From Mesorhizobium atlanticum (GTDB taxonomy: Bacteria > Pseudomonadota > Alphaproteobacteria > Rhizobiales > Rhizobiaceae): a stretch of 64,000 bases of DNA. The stretch is from contig NZ_QMBQ01000011.1 in assembly GCF_003289965.1 (NCBI RefSeq), positions 124,001 through 188,000 of the forward strand, given 5' to 3'. How positions within the stretch are numbered: the stretch's first letter is position 1; the number at the start of each line of letters is the position of its first letter. This document shows positions 51,666 through 63,173 of this stretch, one piece after another. The notes under the pieces were generated by a model. That model was not told the DNA's origin, ran no database searches, and saw only the letters and a list, made by a program, of their open reading frames with translations. Both the position numbers and the translations under genes were made by a program.

Positions 51666-53201
51666 CGACGTCACGTCGTAAACCACGCGGTTGATGCCCT
51701 TCACCTCGTTGATGATGCGCGTGGCGGCGGCGCCGAGGAAGGCCATGTCGTAGTGGTAGAAGTCGGCCGTCATGCCGTCGACAGAGGTCACGGCACGAAG
51801 CGCGCAGACGAACTCGTAGGTGCGGCCGTCGCCCATCACGCCGACGGTCTGCACCGGAAGCAGCACGGCGAAGGCCTGCCAGATGGCGTCGTAGAGGCCG
51901 GCCTTGCGTATCTCGTCGAGATAGATGGCATCGGCCTCGCGCAGGATCTCCAGCTTCTCGCGCGTGATGCCGCCCGGGCAGCGAATGGCAAGCCCCGGGC
52001 CCGGGAAGGGATGGCGGCCGATGAAGCTCTCGGGCAGGCCGAGTTCCTTGCCCAGCGCCCTCACCTCGTCCTTGAAGAGTTCGCGCAGCGGCTCGACCAG
52101 CTTCATGTTCATGCGCTCGGGCAGGCCGCCGACATTGTGGTGCGACTTGATCGTCACCGACGGGCCGCCGGAGAAGGAAACGCTTTCGATGACGTCGGGA
52201 TAGAGCGTGCCCTGCGCCAGGAAATCGGCGCCGCCGAGCTTCTTCGCCTCTTCCTCGAACACCTCGATGAACAGGCGGCCGATGGTCTTGCGCTTCTTCT
52301 CGGGATCGGCCTCGCCTTCCAGCGCCGAGATGAAGCGGTCGGAGGCGTCGACCAGGATTAGCGGCAGGTTGTAGTGCTGGCGGAACATCTCCACGACGCT
52401 CTCAGCCTCGTCCTTGCGCATCAGGCCGTGGTCGACGAGGATGCAGGTCAGCTGATCGCCGACAGCCTCGTGGATCAGCAGTGCGGCGACCGAGGAGTCC
52501 ACGCCGCCCGACAGCGCGCAGATCACCTTGCCCTTGCCGACCTGCTTGCGGATCGTTTCGACGGCGTGCTCGCGATAGGCTCGCATCGTCCAGTCGCCCT
52601 CGATGCCGGCGATGTTATGGACGAAGTTTCTCAAGAGCCTCGCGCCGTCGGGCGTGTGCACCACTTCCGGGTGGAACATGATGCCGTACATCTTGCGCTC
52701 GATATCGCCGAAGATGGCGAAGGGGGAGCTTTCTGACTTGCCGAGCACCTTGAAGCCCGGCGGCAATTCGATGACGCGGTCGCCATGGCTCATCCAAACC
52801 TGATGGCGCTGGCCGGGCGCCCACAGGCCCTCGAACAGCGGGCTTTCCTTCTCGATCTCGACGAAGGCGCGACCGAATTCGCGGTGGTTGGAGCTTTCGG
52901 CGACGCCGCCCATCTGCACGCAAAGCGCCATCTGGCCGTAGCAGATGCCGAGCACCGGCACGCCGGCGTCGAAGACGATTTGGGGCGCGCGCGGGCTGCC
53001 GATGTCGGTGGTGGAGGCCGGACCGCCGGACAGGATCACCGCTTTCGGATTGATGCGCTTGAAGGCCGCTTCGGCCGATTGGAACGGCACGATCTCGGAA
53101 AAGACGCCGGCCTCGCGGATGCGGCGTGCGATGAGCTGCGTGAACTGGCTGCCGAAATCGACAATCAGAACGGTGTCGGGATGATTGGCTGTCGTCGTCA
53201 T
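51636..53201 (-). CDS. guaA: GMP synthase (glutamine-hydrolysing)
   Basis: 521 residues. Class I glutamine amidotransferase domain first: VLGICYGQMALCVQMGG with the catalytic Cys, FHPEVVHTPDGARLL with His and Glu. The ATP pyrophosphatase domain has the P-loop CALSGGVDSSVAALL, and the C-terminal dimer domain ends KPPGTIEWE. It converts XMP to GMP in the cytosol. The intact C-terminus shows that ICE insertion restores the coding end, as is usual for this site. Confidence 0.98.
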   Translation of the reverse strand: MTTTANHPDTVLIVDFGSQFTQLIARRIREAGVFSEIVPFQSAEAAFKRINPKAVILSGGPASTTDIGSPRAPQIVFDAGVPVLGICYGQMALCVQMGGVAESSNHREFGRAFVEIEKESPLFEGLWAPGQRHQVWMSHGDRVIELPPGFKVLGKSESSPFAIFGDIERKMYGIMFHPEVVHTPDGARLLRNFVHNIAGIEGDWTMRAYREHAVETIRKQVGKGKVICALSGGVDSSVAALLIHEAVGDQLTCILVDHGLMRKDEAESVVEMFRQHYNLPLILVDASDRFISALEGEADPEKKRKTIGRLFIEVFEEEAKKLGGADFLAQGTLYPDVIESVSFSGGPSVTIKSHHNVGGLPERMNMKLVEPLRELFKDEVRALGKELGLPESFIGRHPFPGPGLAIRCPGGITREKLEILREADAIYLDEIRKAGLYDAIWQAFAVLLPVQTVGVMGDGRTYEFVCALRAVTSVDGMTADFYHYDMAFLGAAATRIINEVKGINRVVYDVTSKPPGTIEWE

Positions 53202-53271
53202 GGCGAGCCTTTAGAGAAAGAAACGAGTCGACGCAATGGGCTGCGCGCTGCGGCTTTCCGTCCTTTTGCGC

Positions 53272-53913
53272 CTATGCCAGTCGGATCGAGCCGGATTCGA
53301 TCGCCTGTTCCAGCAAGCCCACGGCCGCGGCCAGCTTCTCATCGATGATGTGCAGGTATTCCGTCCAGTCGTTGACGTGCCTGAGATCGGCCGCGCCGTC
53401 GGAAATGCCGCGCAAGCCGATCAGCGGCACGCCGAAGAGCTGGCAAGCGCGCAAGCAGGCGAAGGTCTCCATGTCGACCATGTCGGCATGGATGGCGTCA
53501 TAGGCGGCGCCGGTGATGATCGCGCCACCGGTGGACAGCGTAGCGGTCTTGATGCCCGGGATGACGAATGGCAGCGGCACCGTCACCGGCAGGTCGAGGA
53601 AGGGCGTCGCTCCTTTCTCGAAGCCGAGCGGCGAAGCGTCCATGTCGCGATAGCTGACCGACACGGCCTGGTAGATTTCGGCCTGCTCCAGTCTGCGGCT
53701 GCCGGCCGAGCCCAGCGAGACGATCAGGTCCGGAAGCGCTCCCTCGGCTTTCAACGCCGCGAGTTCCGCGCTCAGCCGCACAGCGGCCTCGACCGGACCG
53801 ACGCCGGTCATCAGCGGCGTGAACAGGTTTTTCAGGTGCGGGCCGTATTCGGCCTCGGCCGCCATGACGAAGAGAACGGACTTGTCCGACAGGCGTGACA
53901 CTTTGACGGTCAT
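53272..53913 (-). CDS. 5'-methylthioadenosine/S-adenosylhomocysteine nucleosidase-like protein
   Basis: 213 residues of the PNP/UDP phosphorylase superfamily. LFVMAAEAEYGPHLKNL (catalytic Glu near the start), PLMTGVGPVEAAVRLSA, LIVSLGSAGSRRLE, VDMETFACLRACQLFGVPLI and RGISDGAADLRHVNDW (catalytic Asp) are all visible. It cleaves MTA or SAH, or deaminated analogues, in purine/SAM salvage. It follows guaA on the same strand, 70 bases upstream. Confidence 0.92.
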   Translation of the reverse strand: MTVKVSRLSDKSVLFVMAAEAEYGPHLKNLFTPLMTGVGPVEAAVRLSAELAALKAEGALPDLIVSLGSAGSRRLEQAEIYQAVSVSYRDMDASPLGFEKGATPFLDLPVTVPLPFVIPGIKTATLSTGGAIITGAAYDAIHADMVDMETFACLRACQLFGVPLIGLRGISDGAADLRHVNDWTEYLHIIDEKLAAAVGLLEQAIESGSIRLA

Positions 53914-54012
53914 GACGGCTCCACCCCTGTTTGTACCACTACGAAAAGGAAAGCGGCAACGTGCCCCCGCCGCCTGCCGGCCCTTCGCTATGGCTCCAGG
54001 CGTTCGTCGCTC

Positions 54013-54036
54013 GAAAAGCCCATTTGGGGGCTTTTC
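54013..54036. other. Inverted repeat GAAAAGCCC-N6-GGGCTTTTC
   Basis: Perfect 9-bp arms at 54013-54021 and 54028-54036, between the nucleosidase and thioesterase genes on the same strand. It has the look of an intrinsic terminator for the thioesterase (leftward), the stem itself carrying a TTTTC side, but a separate T-run is weak. Confidence 0.5.
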
Positions 54037-54057
54037 GTCCGCTGCGCGGACCGCTCC

Positions 54058-54516
54058 TCACCCCTCGATCCCGTCGCGGCCGACCACTGTCATCATCGTG
54101 CCGGTCATGGTGGCGATCAGCTTGGCCTCGCCGTCGGCGGCGAAGGCGTAGGCCTGGCCGTCGGCGACGATGATGGTGCGGCCGGGCTTCGTCACGGAGC
54201 CGCGGAACAGGAAGCGCTCGCCCCTGCCCGGCGCCAGAAGGTTCACCTTGAATTCGATGGTCAGCACGCCGGAATTTTCCGGCATCAACGAAAAAGCCGC
54301 GTAGCCGCAGGCGGAATCCAAGGCGGTGGAGATGACGCCGGCATGCAGGAAACCGTGCTGCTGGGTGAGCGCGGCGGAATAAGGCATCTCGATCTCGATG
54401 ATGCCGGGCGTCACCAGGGTCAATTCGGCGCCGATGGTGGCCATGGCTTTCTGCCGGGCAAAGGACGTCCTGACGCGTTCCTCGAAATCGGGAGCGGGTA
54501 CGATCTTGGCTGCCAT
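54058..54516 (-). CDS. PaaI-family hotdog thioesterase
   Basis: 152 residues with the hotdog core HGFLHAGVISTALDSACGYA (His/Asp active-site segment) and FKVNLLAPGRGERFLFRG. It hydrolyses short acyl-CoA, often aromatic, to keep CoA free. Starts MAAKIVPAPDF with a GGAG upstream. Single gene, no pathway neighbours. Confidence 0.93.
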   Translation of the reverse strand: MAAKIVPAPDFEERVRTSFARQKAMATIGAELTLVTPGIIEIEMPYSAALTQQHGFLHAGVISTALDSACGYAAFSLMPENSGVLTIEFKVNLLAPGRGERFLFRGSVTKPGRTIIVADGQAYAFAADGEAKLIATMTGTMMTVVGRDGIEG

Positions 54517-54610
54517 GGTCTCCGCCTCACGTTTTGCTGGCGAAGCTTATTGCAGAGGCAGGCAGCACAGGCAATCTCTTATGTTGCAGCGCAGCAAAGT
54601 CGCGCGACTC

Positions 54611-55900
54611 TCAGACCGCCCTGCGCAAGGCGTGGAAATAAAACCCGTCAGTGCCACTCAGCGCCGGCGACAGCGAGATGCCACCGTTGCCGGCAATGCG
54701 CGCGGCCCCTTCATGGCCGGGGAAGCGGCTATTCCAGAGCTGGCGATGATCGACCGGCGCAAAGCCTTCATGGCGTTCGCGGAACGCCGCGACCTGCTCG
54801 CCGTTTTCGGCGTCGAACACCGAGCAGGTGATGTAGACCAGCAAGCCGCCCGGCTTGACGAAGGCTTGCGCGGTGTCGAGGATCGCCTGCTGCTCTCCCT
54901 TTCGGGCATCGAGCTGCCGCTCGGTCAATCGCCATTTGGCGTCCGGGCGGCGACGCCAGGTGCCGCTGCCGGTGCAGGGCGCGTCGATCAGCACGAGGTC
55001 CATATGGTTGGTGAGCGGCGCAAGCTCCGCCGGCTTGCTGACGACCTGGATGTTGCGGTTGTGCGAACGGCGGATGCGCTCGAAGATCGGCGCCAGCCGC
55101 ACCTTTTCCGCGTCATGAGCAAAGAGCTGGCCCCGATTGTCCATCTCGGCCGACAGCGCAAGCGTCTTGCCGCCGGCGCCGGCGCAGTAGTCGAGCACCT
55201 GCATGCCGGGCTCGGCGCCCGCGAGCGCCGCGGCAAGCTGCGAGCCCTCGTCCTGCACCTCGAACCAGCCTTTCTGGAAGGCGGGCTCGGCCTGCACGTT
55301 CGGGTGCCTGCCGTCGCCGTCGATCGGCGGGATGCGGATGCCGTTCGGCGCGATCGCCGCAGATGCCGCGCCGGTGCCCTGCAGCTCGGCCAGCACCTTG
55401 GCGCGATCGGCCTGGAGCGTGTTGACCCTGAGGTCCAGCGGTGGACGCTGAGCGAGCGCAGCGCCTTCCTCGATCCAGGCGTCGCCATAGGCTTGCTCGA
55501 GCAGCGGCGCGCACCAGTCCGGGACATCCGCCCGCACGGCCTCGGGCGCATCGGCAAGCCTGCGCTCGGCCGCGACCTTCAGCTCGGCGGCGTTGAGCAG
55601 CGGCGGTGCGAATTTGTCGCCGTCCAGCGCTTCGTTGAGCGACTGCGCCGTTTGCCCCCACTCCAGCAGCAATGCGCCGAAGCCGATGGCGCGCGGCGTG
55701 TCCTCGTCGAACAGCCAGCCGGCCGAGCGTCTGCGGCGCAGCGCGTCATAGACGATGTTGCCGATCGCCGCGCGATCGCCGCCGCCGGCAAAGCGATGCG
55801 ACAGGCCCCAGTCGCGCAAGGCGTCCGCCACCGGCCGATGGCGCCGGCCAATGTCTTCAAGAACCTCTATGGCCGCCGCCAGCCTTCCGCCCAGTCGCAT
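54611..55900 (-). CDS. rsmB: RsmB-type 16S rRNA (C967) methyltransferase
   Basis: 429 residues, NOL1/NOP2/Sun family. N-terminal RNA-binding region, then the SAM site VLDYCAGAGGKTLALSAEM, the catalytic Cys motif LIDAPCTGSGTWRRRPDAKW and motif VI YITCSVFDAENGEQV. It methylates 16S rRNA before ribosome assembly. Annotated as RsmB by family; RsmF-like proteins are the alternative. Confidence 0.88.
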   Translation of the reverse strand: MRLGGRLAAAIEVLEDIGRRHRPVADALRDWGLSHRFAGGGDRAAIGNIVYDALRRRRSAGWLFDEDTPRAIGFGALLLEWGQTAQSLNEALDGDKFAPPLLNAAELKVAAERRLADAPEAVRADVPDWCAPLLEQAYGDAWIEEGAALAQRPPLDLRVNTLQADRAKVLAELQGTGAASAAIAPNGIRIPPIDGDGRHPNVQAEPAFQKGWFEVQDEGSQLAAALAGAEPGMQVLDYCAGAGGKTLALSAEMDNRGQLFAHDAEKVRLAPIFERIRRSHNRNIQVVSKPAELAPLTNHMDLVLIDAPCTGSGTWRRRPDAKWRLTERQLDARKGEQQAILDTAQAFVKPGGLLVYITCSVFDAENGEQVAAFRERHEGFAPVDHRQLWNSRFPGHEGAARIAGNGGISLSPALSGTDGFYFHALRRAV

Positions 55901-56231
55901 CCCGTTTTCCGCTTACACAACAAATTGGCTCCTGCCCGCTCTTAAAGCGTTTCAGGCCTGGATTGAAAGAGTTCTGTTCGGCTTGCCTGTGAAACCATGT
56001 TTTCATAACCGGGCAATTTCCGCGAACGGTTTTCCCTCGCGAGCCGTAAAGGCTGAAAACAAGAACAACTGGCCAGAATATGAATGGCCTCTAATGTCTT
56101 TGACTGACAGGCGCAAGCAAGGCAGCTGGATTAACCTCTCAGCTTTCCAAGTGTTTCCGGCGGGAATACTCTTTCGGCAGTGATTCGCGGCGCGGGAAAC
56201 GCGGTTTGACGGGTCCTATGAGGAGAGGGCA
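55901..56231. other. Gap between rsmB and aqpZ
   Basis: About 330 bases, promoter space for two divergent genes. No small gene or clear operator recognised. Confidence 0.4.
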
Positions 56232-56909
56232 ATGAAGACTTATCTGGCAGAAGTTCTCGGCACGTTTTTGTTGGTGTTCATCGGCACGGCCTCCGTGGTC
56301 ACGGGTGGTTTCGGCGGCGCGCTGCCGCTCGGACAGGAAGGCATCGGCCTGGCGTTCGGCATCGGCCTGATCGCCGCGGCCTATGCGATTGGCCCGATCT
56401 CGGGCGCGCATCTCAATCCGGCGGTGACGCTCGGCGTGTTCCTGGCGGGGCGGATGCCGGCCAAGGACGTCGTCCCCTACTGGATCGCGCAGATCGTCGG
56501 CGCCATCATCGCCTCGCTGGCGCTGTGGATCATCGTCTCCGGCCAGGCCGGCGGCCATACCGGGGGCTTCGGCGCCAATGGCTGGGATGAGGCGAAATGG
56601 GGTGTGAGCTCCGCCTTCCTGTGGGAGCTCGTCGGCACCTTCACCTTCGTCACAGTGATCCTCGGCGTCACCAATGCCAAACACACAACCGCCTTCGCCG
56701 GCCTGGTCATCGGCCTGACACTGGCAAGCATCCACTTCGCCATGATCCCGGTGACCGGCACCTCGGTCAATCCGGCGCGCTCGATCGGCCCGGCGCTGTT
56801 TTCGGGGGGCGCCGCGCTCGGCCAGCTCTGGCTGTTCATCGTCGCGCCGCTGATCGGCGGAGCGATCGCCGGCGTCGTCGCCAAGGCCGGCATTTTCGAA
56901 AAAGACTGA
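56232..56909 (+). CDS. aqpZ: Aquaporin Z
   Basis: 225 residues, six helices. The two NPA boxes are SGAHLNPAVTLG and TGTSVNPARSIG, the second followed by the conserved Arg. ELVGTFTFVTVILGVTNAKH is the typical fourth helix. Water channel of the inner membrane. AGGAGAGGGCA precedes the ATG. Confidence 0.96.
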   Translation: MKTYLAEVLGTFLLVFIGTASVVTGGFGGALPLGQEGIGLAFGIGLIAAAYAIGPISGAHLNPAVTLGVFLAGRMPAKDVVPYWIAQIVGAIIASLALWIIVSGQAGGHTGGFGANGWDEAKWGVSSAFLWELVGTFTFVTVILGVTNAKHTTAFAGLVIGLTLASIHFAMIPVTGTSVNPARSIGPALFSGGAALGQLWLFIVAPLIGGAIAGVVAKAGIFEKD

Positions 56910-56930
56910 TCGCAGTTCCAAGCAAAAGTA

Positions 56931-56961
56931 AAAAGGCGCGGGCATGACCCGCGCCTTTTTT
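56931..56961. terminator. Bidirectional terminator between aqpZ and katG
   Basis: AAAAAGGCGCGGG-CATGA-CCCGCGCCTTTTTT: 8 GC pairs flanked by A and T runs, between the convergent aqpZ and katG genes. It can stop both transcripts. Confidence 0.9.
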
Positions 56962-56978
56962 GCTTGGGAGGTAGTATC

Positions 56979-59186
<2,208 letters not shown>

Positions 59187-59359
59187 CTTGGTCTCCCGAT
59201 TCTGCAGAGGTTTTGCCGTGGTTGAATTTTGCCAAGGTTGATTTTCCCGGAATTTCCGGGGGCAGCCGCTGGCCGCGCCAACCTGGAATGATTCCAGACT
59301 AGGCCGACCAGCCGATAAAGACAAATTGCCTTTCCTGTTTCATTTGATAGGATTTTCTT

Positions 59360-60268
59360 ATGATTGGCCTCACTGTCCGGCAGATGCAATATTTCGACGC
59401 GCTGGCGCAGACGCTGCATTTCGGCCGCGCGGCGAAGCTTGCCGGCGTCAGCCAGCCGGCGCTTTCCGCGCAGATCGCCGAAATGGAAGAGCGGCTGAAC
59501 TGCCTGTTGTTCGAGCGCGGCGGCAAGACGGTGCGCATGACCGACGAGGCGCTTGCCCTGCAGCCGCGTATCGAGCGCATTCTGGCCGACATACGTGACG
59601 TCGAGACGACCGCCCGGCGCGGCCGCCCGAGCATGGAAGGACGTTTCCGGCTGGGCATCATCCCGACCGTCGCGCCCTACCTGCTGCCGCATGTGCTGCC
59701 GGAGCTGAAAAAGCACTACCCTTCCCTCCAGCTCGAGCTGCGCGAGGCGGTGACCGCATCGCTGGTCGAGGACGCGGCATCCGGCCGGCTCGACGCCTTC
59801 ATCGCGGCCCTGCCGCTCGATCAGCCGGCGATCGTCACCGAGGGGCTTTTTCCCGACCGCTTCTTCCTCGCCGTTCCCGCCGACGACCCAGCCTTCGCCT
59901 CGCCGCCGGTGCCGCCCGAAAGCCCGGCGCTGGAGCGCCTGATGCTCCTGGAGGAAGGCCACTGCCTGCGCGAGCAGGCTTTGGCCGTCTGCGGCAATGT
60001 GCGGCCGGTGGCTATGGCAAGCTATGGCGCGACCAGCCTCACCACGCTCCTGCAGATGGTGGCGCATGGGCTGGGCGTCACCTTGGTGCCGGAAATGGCG
60101 GCAAGTGCCGCCGGCGTGATGCCGGATCTGCGGATCGTGCCGTTCCAGGAGCCGATGCCGCAACGCATGATCTGCATGGCCTGGCGGAAGAACAAGGTGC
60201 GCCAGGACGAGTGCGTGGAGCTGGCGCGGATCATACGCGGGCTGGATCGGGCGGTGCTGGCGGCGTGA
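59360..60268 (+). CDS. oxyR: OxyR-like LysR regulator
   Basis: 302 residues. Helix-turn-helix: AQTLHFGRAAKLAGVSQPAL then SAQIAEMEERLNCLLFERGG. The effector domain has two Cys around residues 199-208 region: EEGHCLREQALAVCGNVRPV, the redox pair of OxyR. Divergent from katG, the usual OxyR target. It probably senses hydrogen peroxide. Confidence 0.92.
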   Translation: MIGLTVRQMQYFDALAQTLHFGRAAKLAGVSQPALSAQIAEMEERLNCLLFERGGKTVRMTDEALALQPRIERILADIRDVETTARRGRPSMEGRFRLGIIPTVAPYLLPHVLPELKKHYPSLQLELREAVTASLVEDAASGRLDAFIAALPLDQPAIVTEGLFPDRFFLAVPADDPAFASPPVPPESPALERLMLLEEGHCLREQALAVCGNVRPVAMASYGATSLTTLLQMVAHGLGVTLVPEMAASAAGVMPDLRIVPFQEPMPQRMICMAWRKNKVRQDECVELARIIRGLDRAVLAA

Positions 60269-60276
60269 AGCCGAAA

Positions 60277-61083
60277 TCAAAGAACCCGCGATAGAAATTC
60301 GCGGGTACGCGGCGATTGCGCGTCGGCGATCATCTCGCGCGGCGCGCCGCGCTCGACGATCACGCCGCCATCCATGAAGACGAGCTGGTCGCCGATCTCG
60401 CGGGCAAAGCCGATCTCGTGGGTGACGACGACCATCGTCATGCCGCTCTCGGCGAGATCGCGCATGACCTGCAGAACTTCGCCGACAAGCTCGGGGTCGA
60501 GCGCGGAAGTCGGCTCGTCGAAGAGCAGCACTTTCGGCTTCATCGCCATGGCGCGGGCGATCGCCACGCGCTGCTGCTGGCCGCCGGAGAGTTCTCGCGG
60601 ATAGCGGTCGATCTTGTCGAGCAGGCCGACCCGCTTCAGCAGGATTTCCGCCTCGGCCTTGGCCTGGTCGGGCGCGATGCGGCGCACCTGTGTCGGCGCC
60701 TCGATGAGGTTCTCCATCACAGTCATGTGCGAGAACAGGTTGAAGGACTGGAACAGCATGCCGATTTCGGCGCGCCGCCGGCAAAGCAGGTCGTCCTTGA
60801 CCTCATAGAGCTTGTCGTCCCTGAGATCGTAGCCGACGAACTGGCCGTCGACGAGCAGAAGGCCGCCGCTGATCTTCTCCAGGTGGTTGATGCAACGCAG
60901 GAAGGTGCTCTTGCCCGAACCCGACGGACCGATGATGCAGGCGACGGAACCTGCCGGCACATCGAGATCGATGCCCTTGAGCACTTCCAGCGGCCCATAG
61001 GATTTGCGCACGCCGCGCGCGAACACCATGGAATCGGCGGGCACGCCGAAGCGGGCGCGGTTTTCGGATTTGACGTCGCTCAT
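60277..61083 (-). CDS. Amino-acid ABC transporter ATP-binding protein
   Basis: 268 residues from ATG 61081-61083 (MSDVKSENRARFGVPADSMV); a longer in-frame reading to 62079 is the shadow of the permease. Walker A IIGPSGSGKSTFLRCINHLE, signature LSGGQQQRVAIARAMAMKPK, Walker B VLLFDEPTSALDPE. Ends AREFLSRVL-like (TREFLSRVL), typical of GlnQ/HisP. Overlaps the permease stop by 4 bases. Confidence 0.95.
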   Translation of the reverse strand: MSDVKSENRARFGVPADSMVFARGVRKSYGPLEVLKGIDLDVPAGSVACIIGPSGSGKSTFLRCINHLEKISGGLLLVDGQFVGYDLRDDKLYEVKDDLLCRRRAEIGMLFQSFNLFSHMTVMENLIEAPTQVRRIAPDQAKAEAEILLKRVGLLDKIDRYPRELSGGQQQRVAIARAMAMKPKVLLFDEPTSALDPELVGEVLQVMRDLAESGMTMVVVTHEIGFAREIGDQLVFMDGGVIVERGAPREMIADAQSPRTREFLSRVL

Positions 61084-62021
61084 CGGGCGACACCCGCCAG
61101 GCCCAAGGCATTGCGCAGCGTGCGCATGGTGAGCGGGCTCCGGCTTGTGTCGCTGCGGCCGAAATGACGCTCGAGGAAATGCTGGCCGATCGACATGATG
61201 CTGACCACCGCAAGATACCAGAATGCCACGACGATCAGGAGTGGGATCGTCTCGAAGGTGCGCGCATAGATGCTCTGGGCCGAATAGAACAGGTCGTCGA
61301 CCGCGATGAAGGTCACCAGCGACGTCATCTTGAGCAGATTGATGGCCTCGTTGCCGGTCGGCGGCAGCACGAACCGCATGGCCTGCGGCAGCGTGATGCG
61401 CTTCAGGATCATGCGGTAGGGCATGCCGAGCGCGCTCGCCGCTTCGGCCTGGCCCGAAGGCACCGACTTGATGCCGGCGCGAATGATCTCGGCCATGTAG
61501 CCCGCCTCGCACAGCGACAGCGCGACGACGGCCGAGAAGAAAGGCGTCATGAAATCGTTGGTGCGGGCCGAGAAGATCGTGCCCAGGAACGGCAGGGTCA
61601 GCGAGACCTCGCGCACCAGAAGCGACAGGTTGAACCAGAAGATGAGCTGGATCAGCGCCGGCACACCGCGGAAGAACCAGACATAGACGCCGGAGAAGCC
61701 GCGCAGCACCGGGCTCGGCGACACGCGCATGATGGCGATCACGGTGCCGATAACGATCGCCAGCGCCATGATCACCACGGTGAGGATCAGCGTGTTGGCG
61801 AGGCCGCGTATGATGGAGGGATGGAAGAGATAGCCGGCAGCCGTGCCCCAGGCGAAGGCCGGATTGCTGGCGAAAGCCCGGATGATGAGGAAGGCCAGCA
61901 GCAAGGCGAGCGCCGTGCCGACCCAGATGCCATAGCGGCGCTGCGGCACGACGGTGAGCCGGGCCACCGCGGCGGCGGCGCCCTGCTCGATGCTCATCTC
62001 GGTCGGGTGGGCCGCGCCCAT
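61080..62021 (-). CDS. Amino-acid ABC transporter permease
   Basis: 313 residues, HisM/GlnP family with a longer N-terminus and about six helices (ALALLLAFLIIRAFA; ILTVVIMALAIVIGTVIAIM). EAA loop: QAEAASALGMPYRMILKRIT. WFFRGVPALIQLIFWFNLSL is the helix-3 segment. Single permease, probably homodimeric, with the ATPase and binding protein around it. Confidence 0.94.
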   Translation of the reverse strand: MGAAHPTEMSIEQGAAAAVARLTVVPQRRYGIWVGTALALLLAFLIIRAFASNPAFAWGTAAGYLFHPSIIRGLANTLILTVVIMALAIVIGTVIAIMRVSPSPVLRGFSGVYVWFFRGVPALIQLIFWFNLSLLVREVSLTLPFLGTIFSARTNDFMTPFFSAVVALSLCEAGYMAEIIRAGIKSVPSGQAEAASALGMPYRMILKRITLPQAMRFVLPPTGNEAINLLKMTSLVTFIAVDDLFYSAQSIYARTFETIPLLIVVAFWYLAVVSIMSIGQHFLERHFGRSDTSRSPLTMRTLRNALGLAGVAR

Positions 62022-62118
62022 CGCTCAACTCCTGATCCTGTCGGGCATCCGGCCGGCCGGATGCCGATGTCCCGTTCAAACGCCGGCGCGCCCTGCCGGG
62101 CGCGCAAACACGTCGTGC

Positions 62119-62276
62119 TGATTTTGCGCATGATCCTTCGCGAAAATCGATTCCGATTTCGGATCGATTGCCCTAAAGCGCGTCGCGATCTTTCGGATAC
62201 GCTCCATGCGCTTTAGGTTTTTGATCTTACGCATGTCTTTATCCCGAAACCGGTTCCCACTTTCGGGAGACATGCC
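62119..62276. repeat. Rhizobial intergenic palindromic repeat
   Basis: A compound repeat between the permease and binding-protein genes: CCTAAAGCGC at 62172-62181 with GCGCTTTAGG at 62208-62217; GCATGTCT at 62231-62238 with AGACATGC at 62268-62275; and nested CCCGAAA/TTTCGGG at 62243-62249 and 62261-62267. This type of sequence (ending near ...CGAAACCGGTTCCCAC...) is scattered through Mesorhizobium and Rhizobium chromosomes. It separates permease and binding-protein transcripts and may set their relative levels. Confidence 0.75.
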
Positions 62277-63134
62277 TTAGTCCGCGCGCAGCGTATCCAT
62301 GCTGTTGACGAAATAGGGTTCCTTGATCGCGTAGGCGCCCATGCCGTATTTCTCGAGAATGGTCTTGTAAGTGCCGTTCTTGAACAGCTCGGAAAGCGCG
62401 GCGACCATCATGTCGGCGGTGCCCTTGTCGTCCTTGGCGATTGCCATGCCGAGCGGGGCGACCTCATAGAGCTTCGGCAACACGACGAGCTGGCCCTTGC
62501 TGGTCACCTCGAAGTAGCTCGACGCCGTCGCGTCGTCCATACGGGCGTCGATGCGGTCGGAGAGCGTCGCCTGGGTGCTGTCGGCGGTCGAGTTGAACAG
62601 CGACTTCTGGATCGCCGCCTGCCCCTTATCGGTGCAATCCTTGCTCAGCTTGTCGATCAGGAAGTCCGAAGCGCTGCCGCCGGTGGCGCCGATGCGCTTG
62701 CCGCACAGGCCATTGTCGGCGGACAGGCTGTCCTTCTTGTCTGGCGTCGTCGAAACGGCGATGCCAGCCTTGAGGAACATGATGAAGTCGACCTGCTTCA
62801 GGCGCTCGGGCGTAGCCGAGAAGGTCTCCCAGGCGATCTTGAAGCGGCCGGCAGCGAGGCCGGGGATCATCGATGGGAACGGGATGCGCTGGACGTCCAG
62901 CTTGGCGTCAAGGGCTTTCGCCACCTCGCCGGCGAGGTCGATGATGATGCCGGTCTGCTTGCCGTCGGCGTCGAGATATTCGAAGGGTGCGAAGTCGACC
63001 GTGTTGGCGACGGTGAGCGCGCCCGACTGCTTGACCTCGGCCGACTTCGGCAGGTCAACGGCGCAGGCAAGGCTGCTCCACACGGTTGCCATCGATGCCA
63101 GCGCCAGGCCGGCCATGCGCGTAAATGCTGTCAT
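62277..63134 (-). CDS. Amino-acid ABC transporter substrate-binding protein
   Basis: 285 residues with a signal peptide (MAGLALASMATVWSSLACAV). Family 3 binding protein: VDFAPFEYLDADGKQTGIII, DLAGEVAKALDAKLDVQRIP, then MVAALSELFKNGTYKTILEK near the end. First transport gene of the right-hand cluster; the ligand may be a modified amino acid given the dioxygenase neighbour (inference). Confidence 0.94.
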   Translation of the reverse strand: MTAFTRMAGLALASMATVWSSLACAVDLPKSAEVKQSGALTVANTVDFAPFEYLDADGKQTGIIIDLAGEVAKALDAKLDVQRIPFPSMIPGLAAGRFKIAWETFSATPERLKQVDFIMFLKAGIAVSTTPDKKDSLSADNGLCGKRIGATGGSASDFLIDKLSKDCTDKGQAAIQKSLFNSTADSTQATLSDRIDARMDDATASSYFEVTSKGQLVVLPKLYEVAPLGMAIAKDDKGTADMMVAALSELFKNGTYKTILEKYGMGAYAIKEPYFVNSMDTLRAD

Positions 63135-63173
63135 TTCAGTTCCCCTTTTTTTGAATGTTCATCCACAGGGCCT

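Noticed and set aside
60277..62079. Single 600-residue ORF joining ABC ATPase and permease region
   Set aside because: The N-terminal half is arginine/histidine-rich shadow of the permease gene in another frame; the ATPase starts at 61083.
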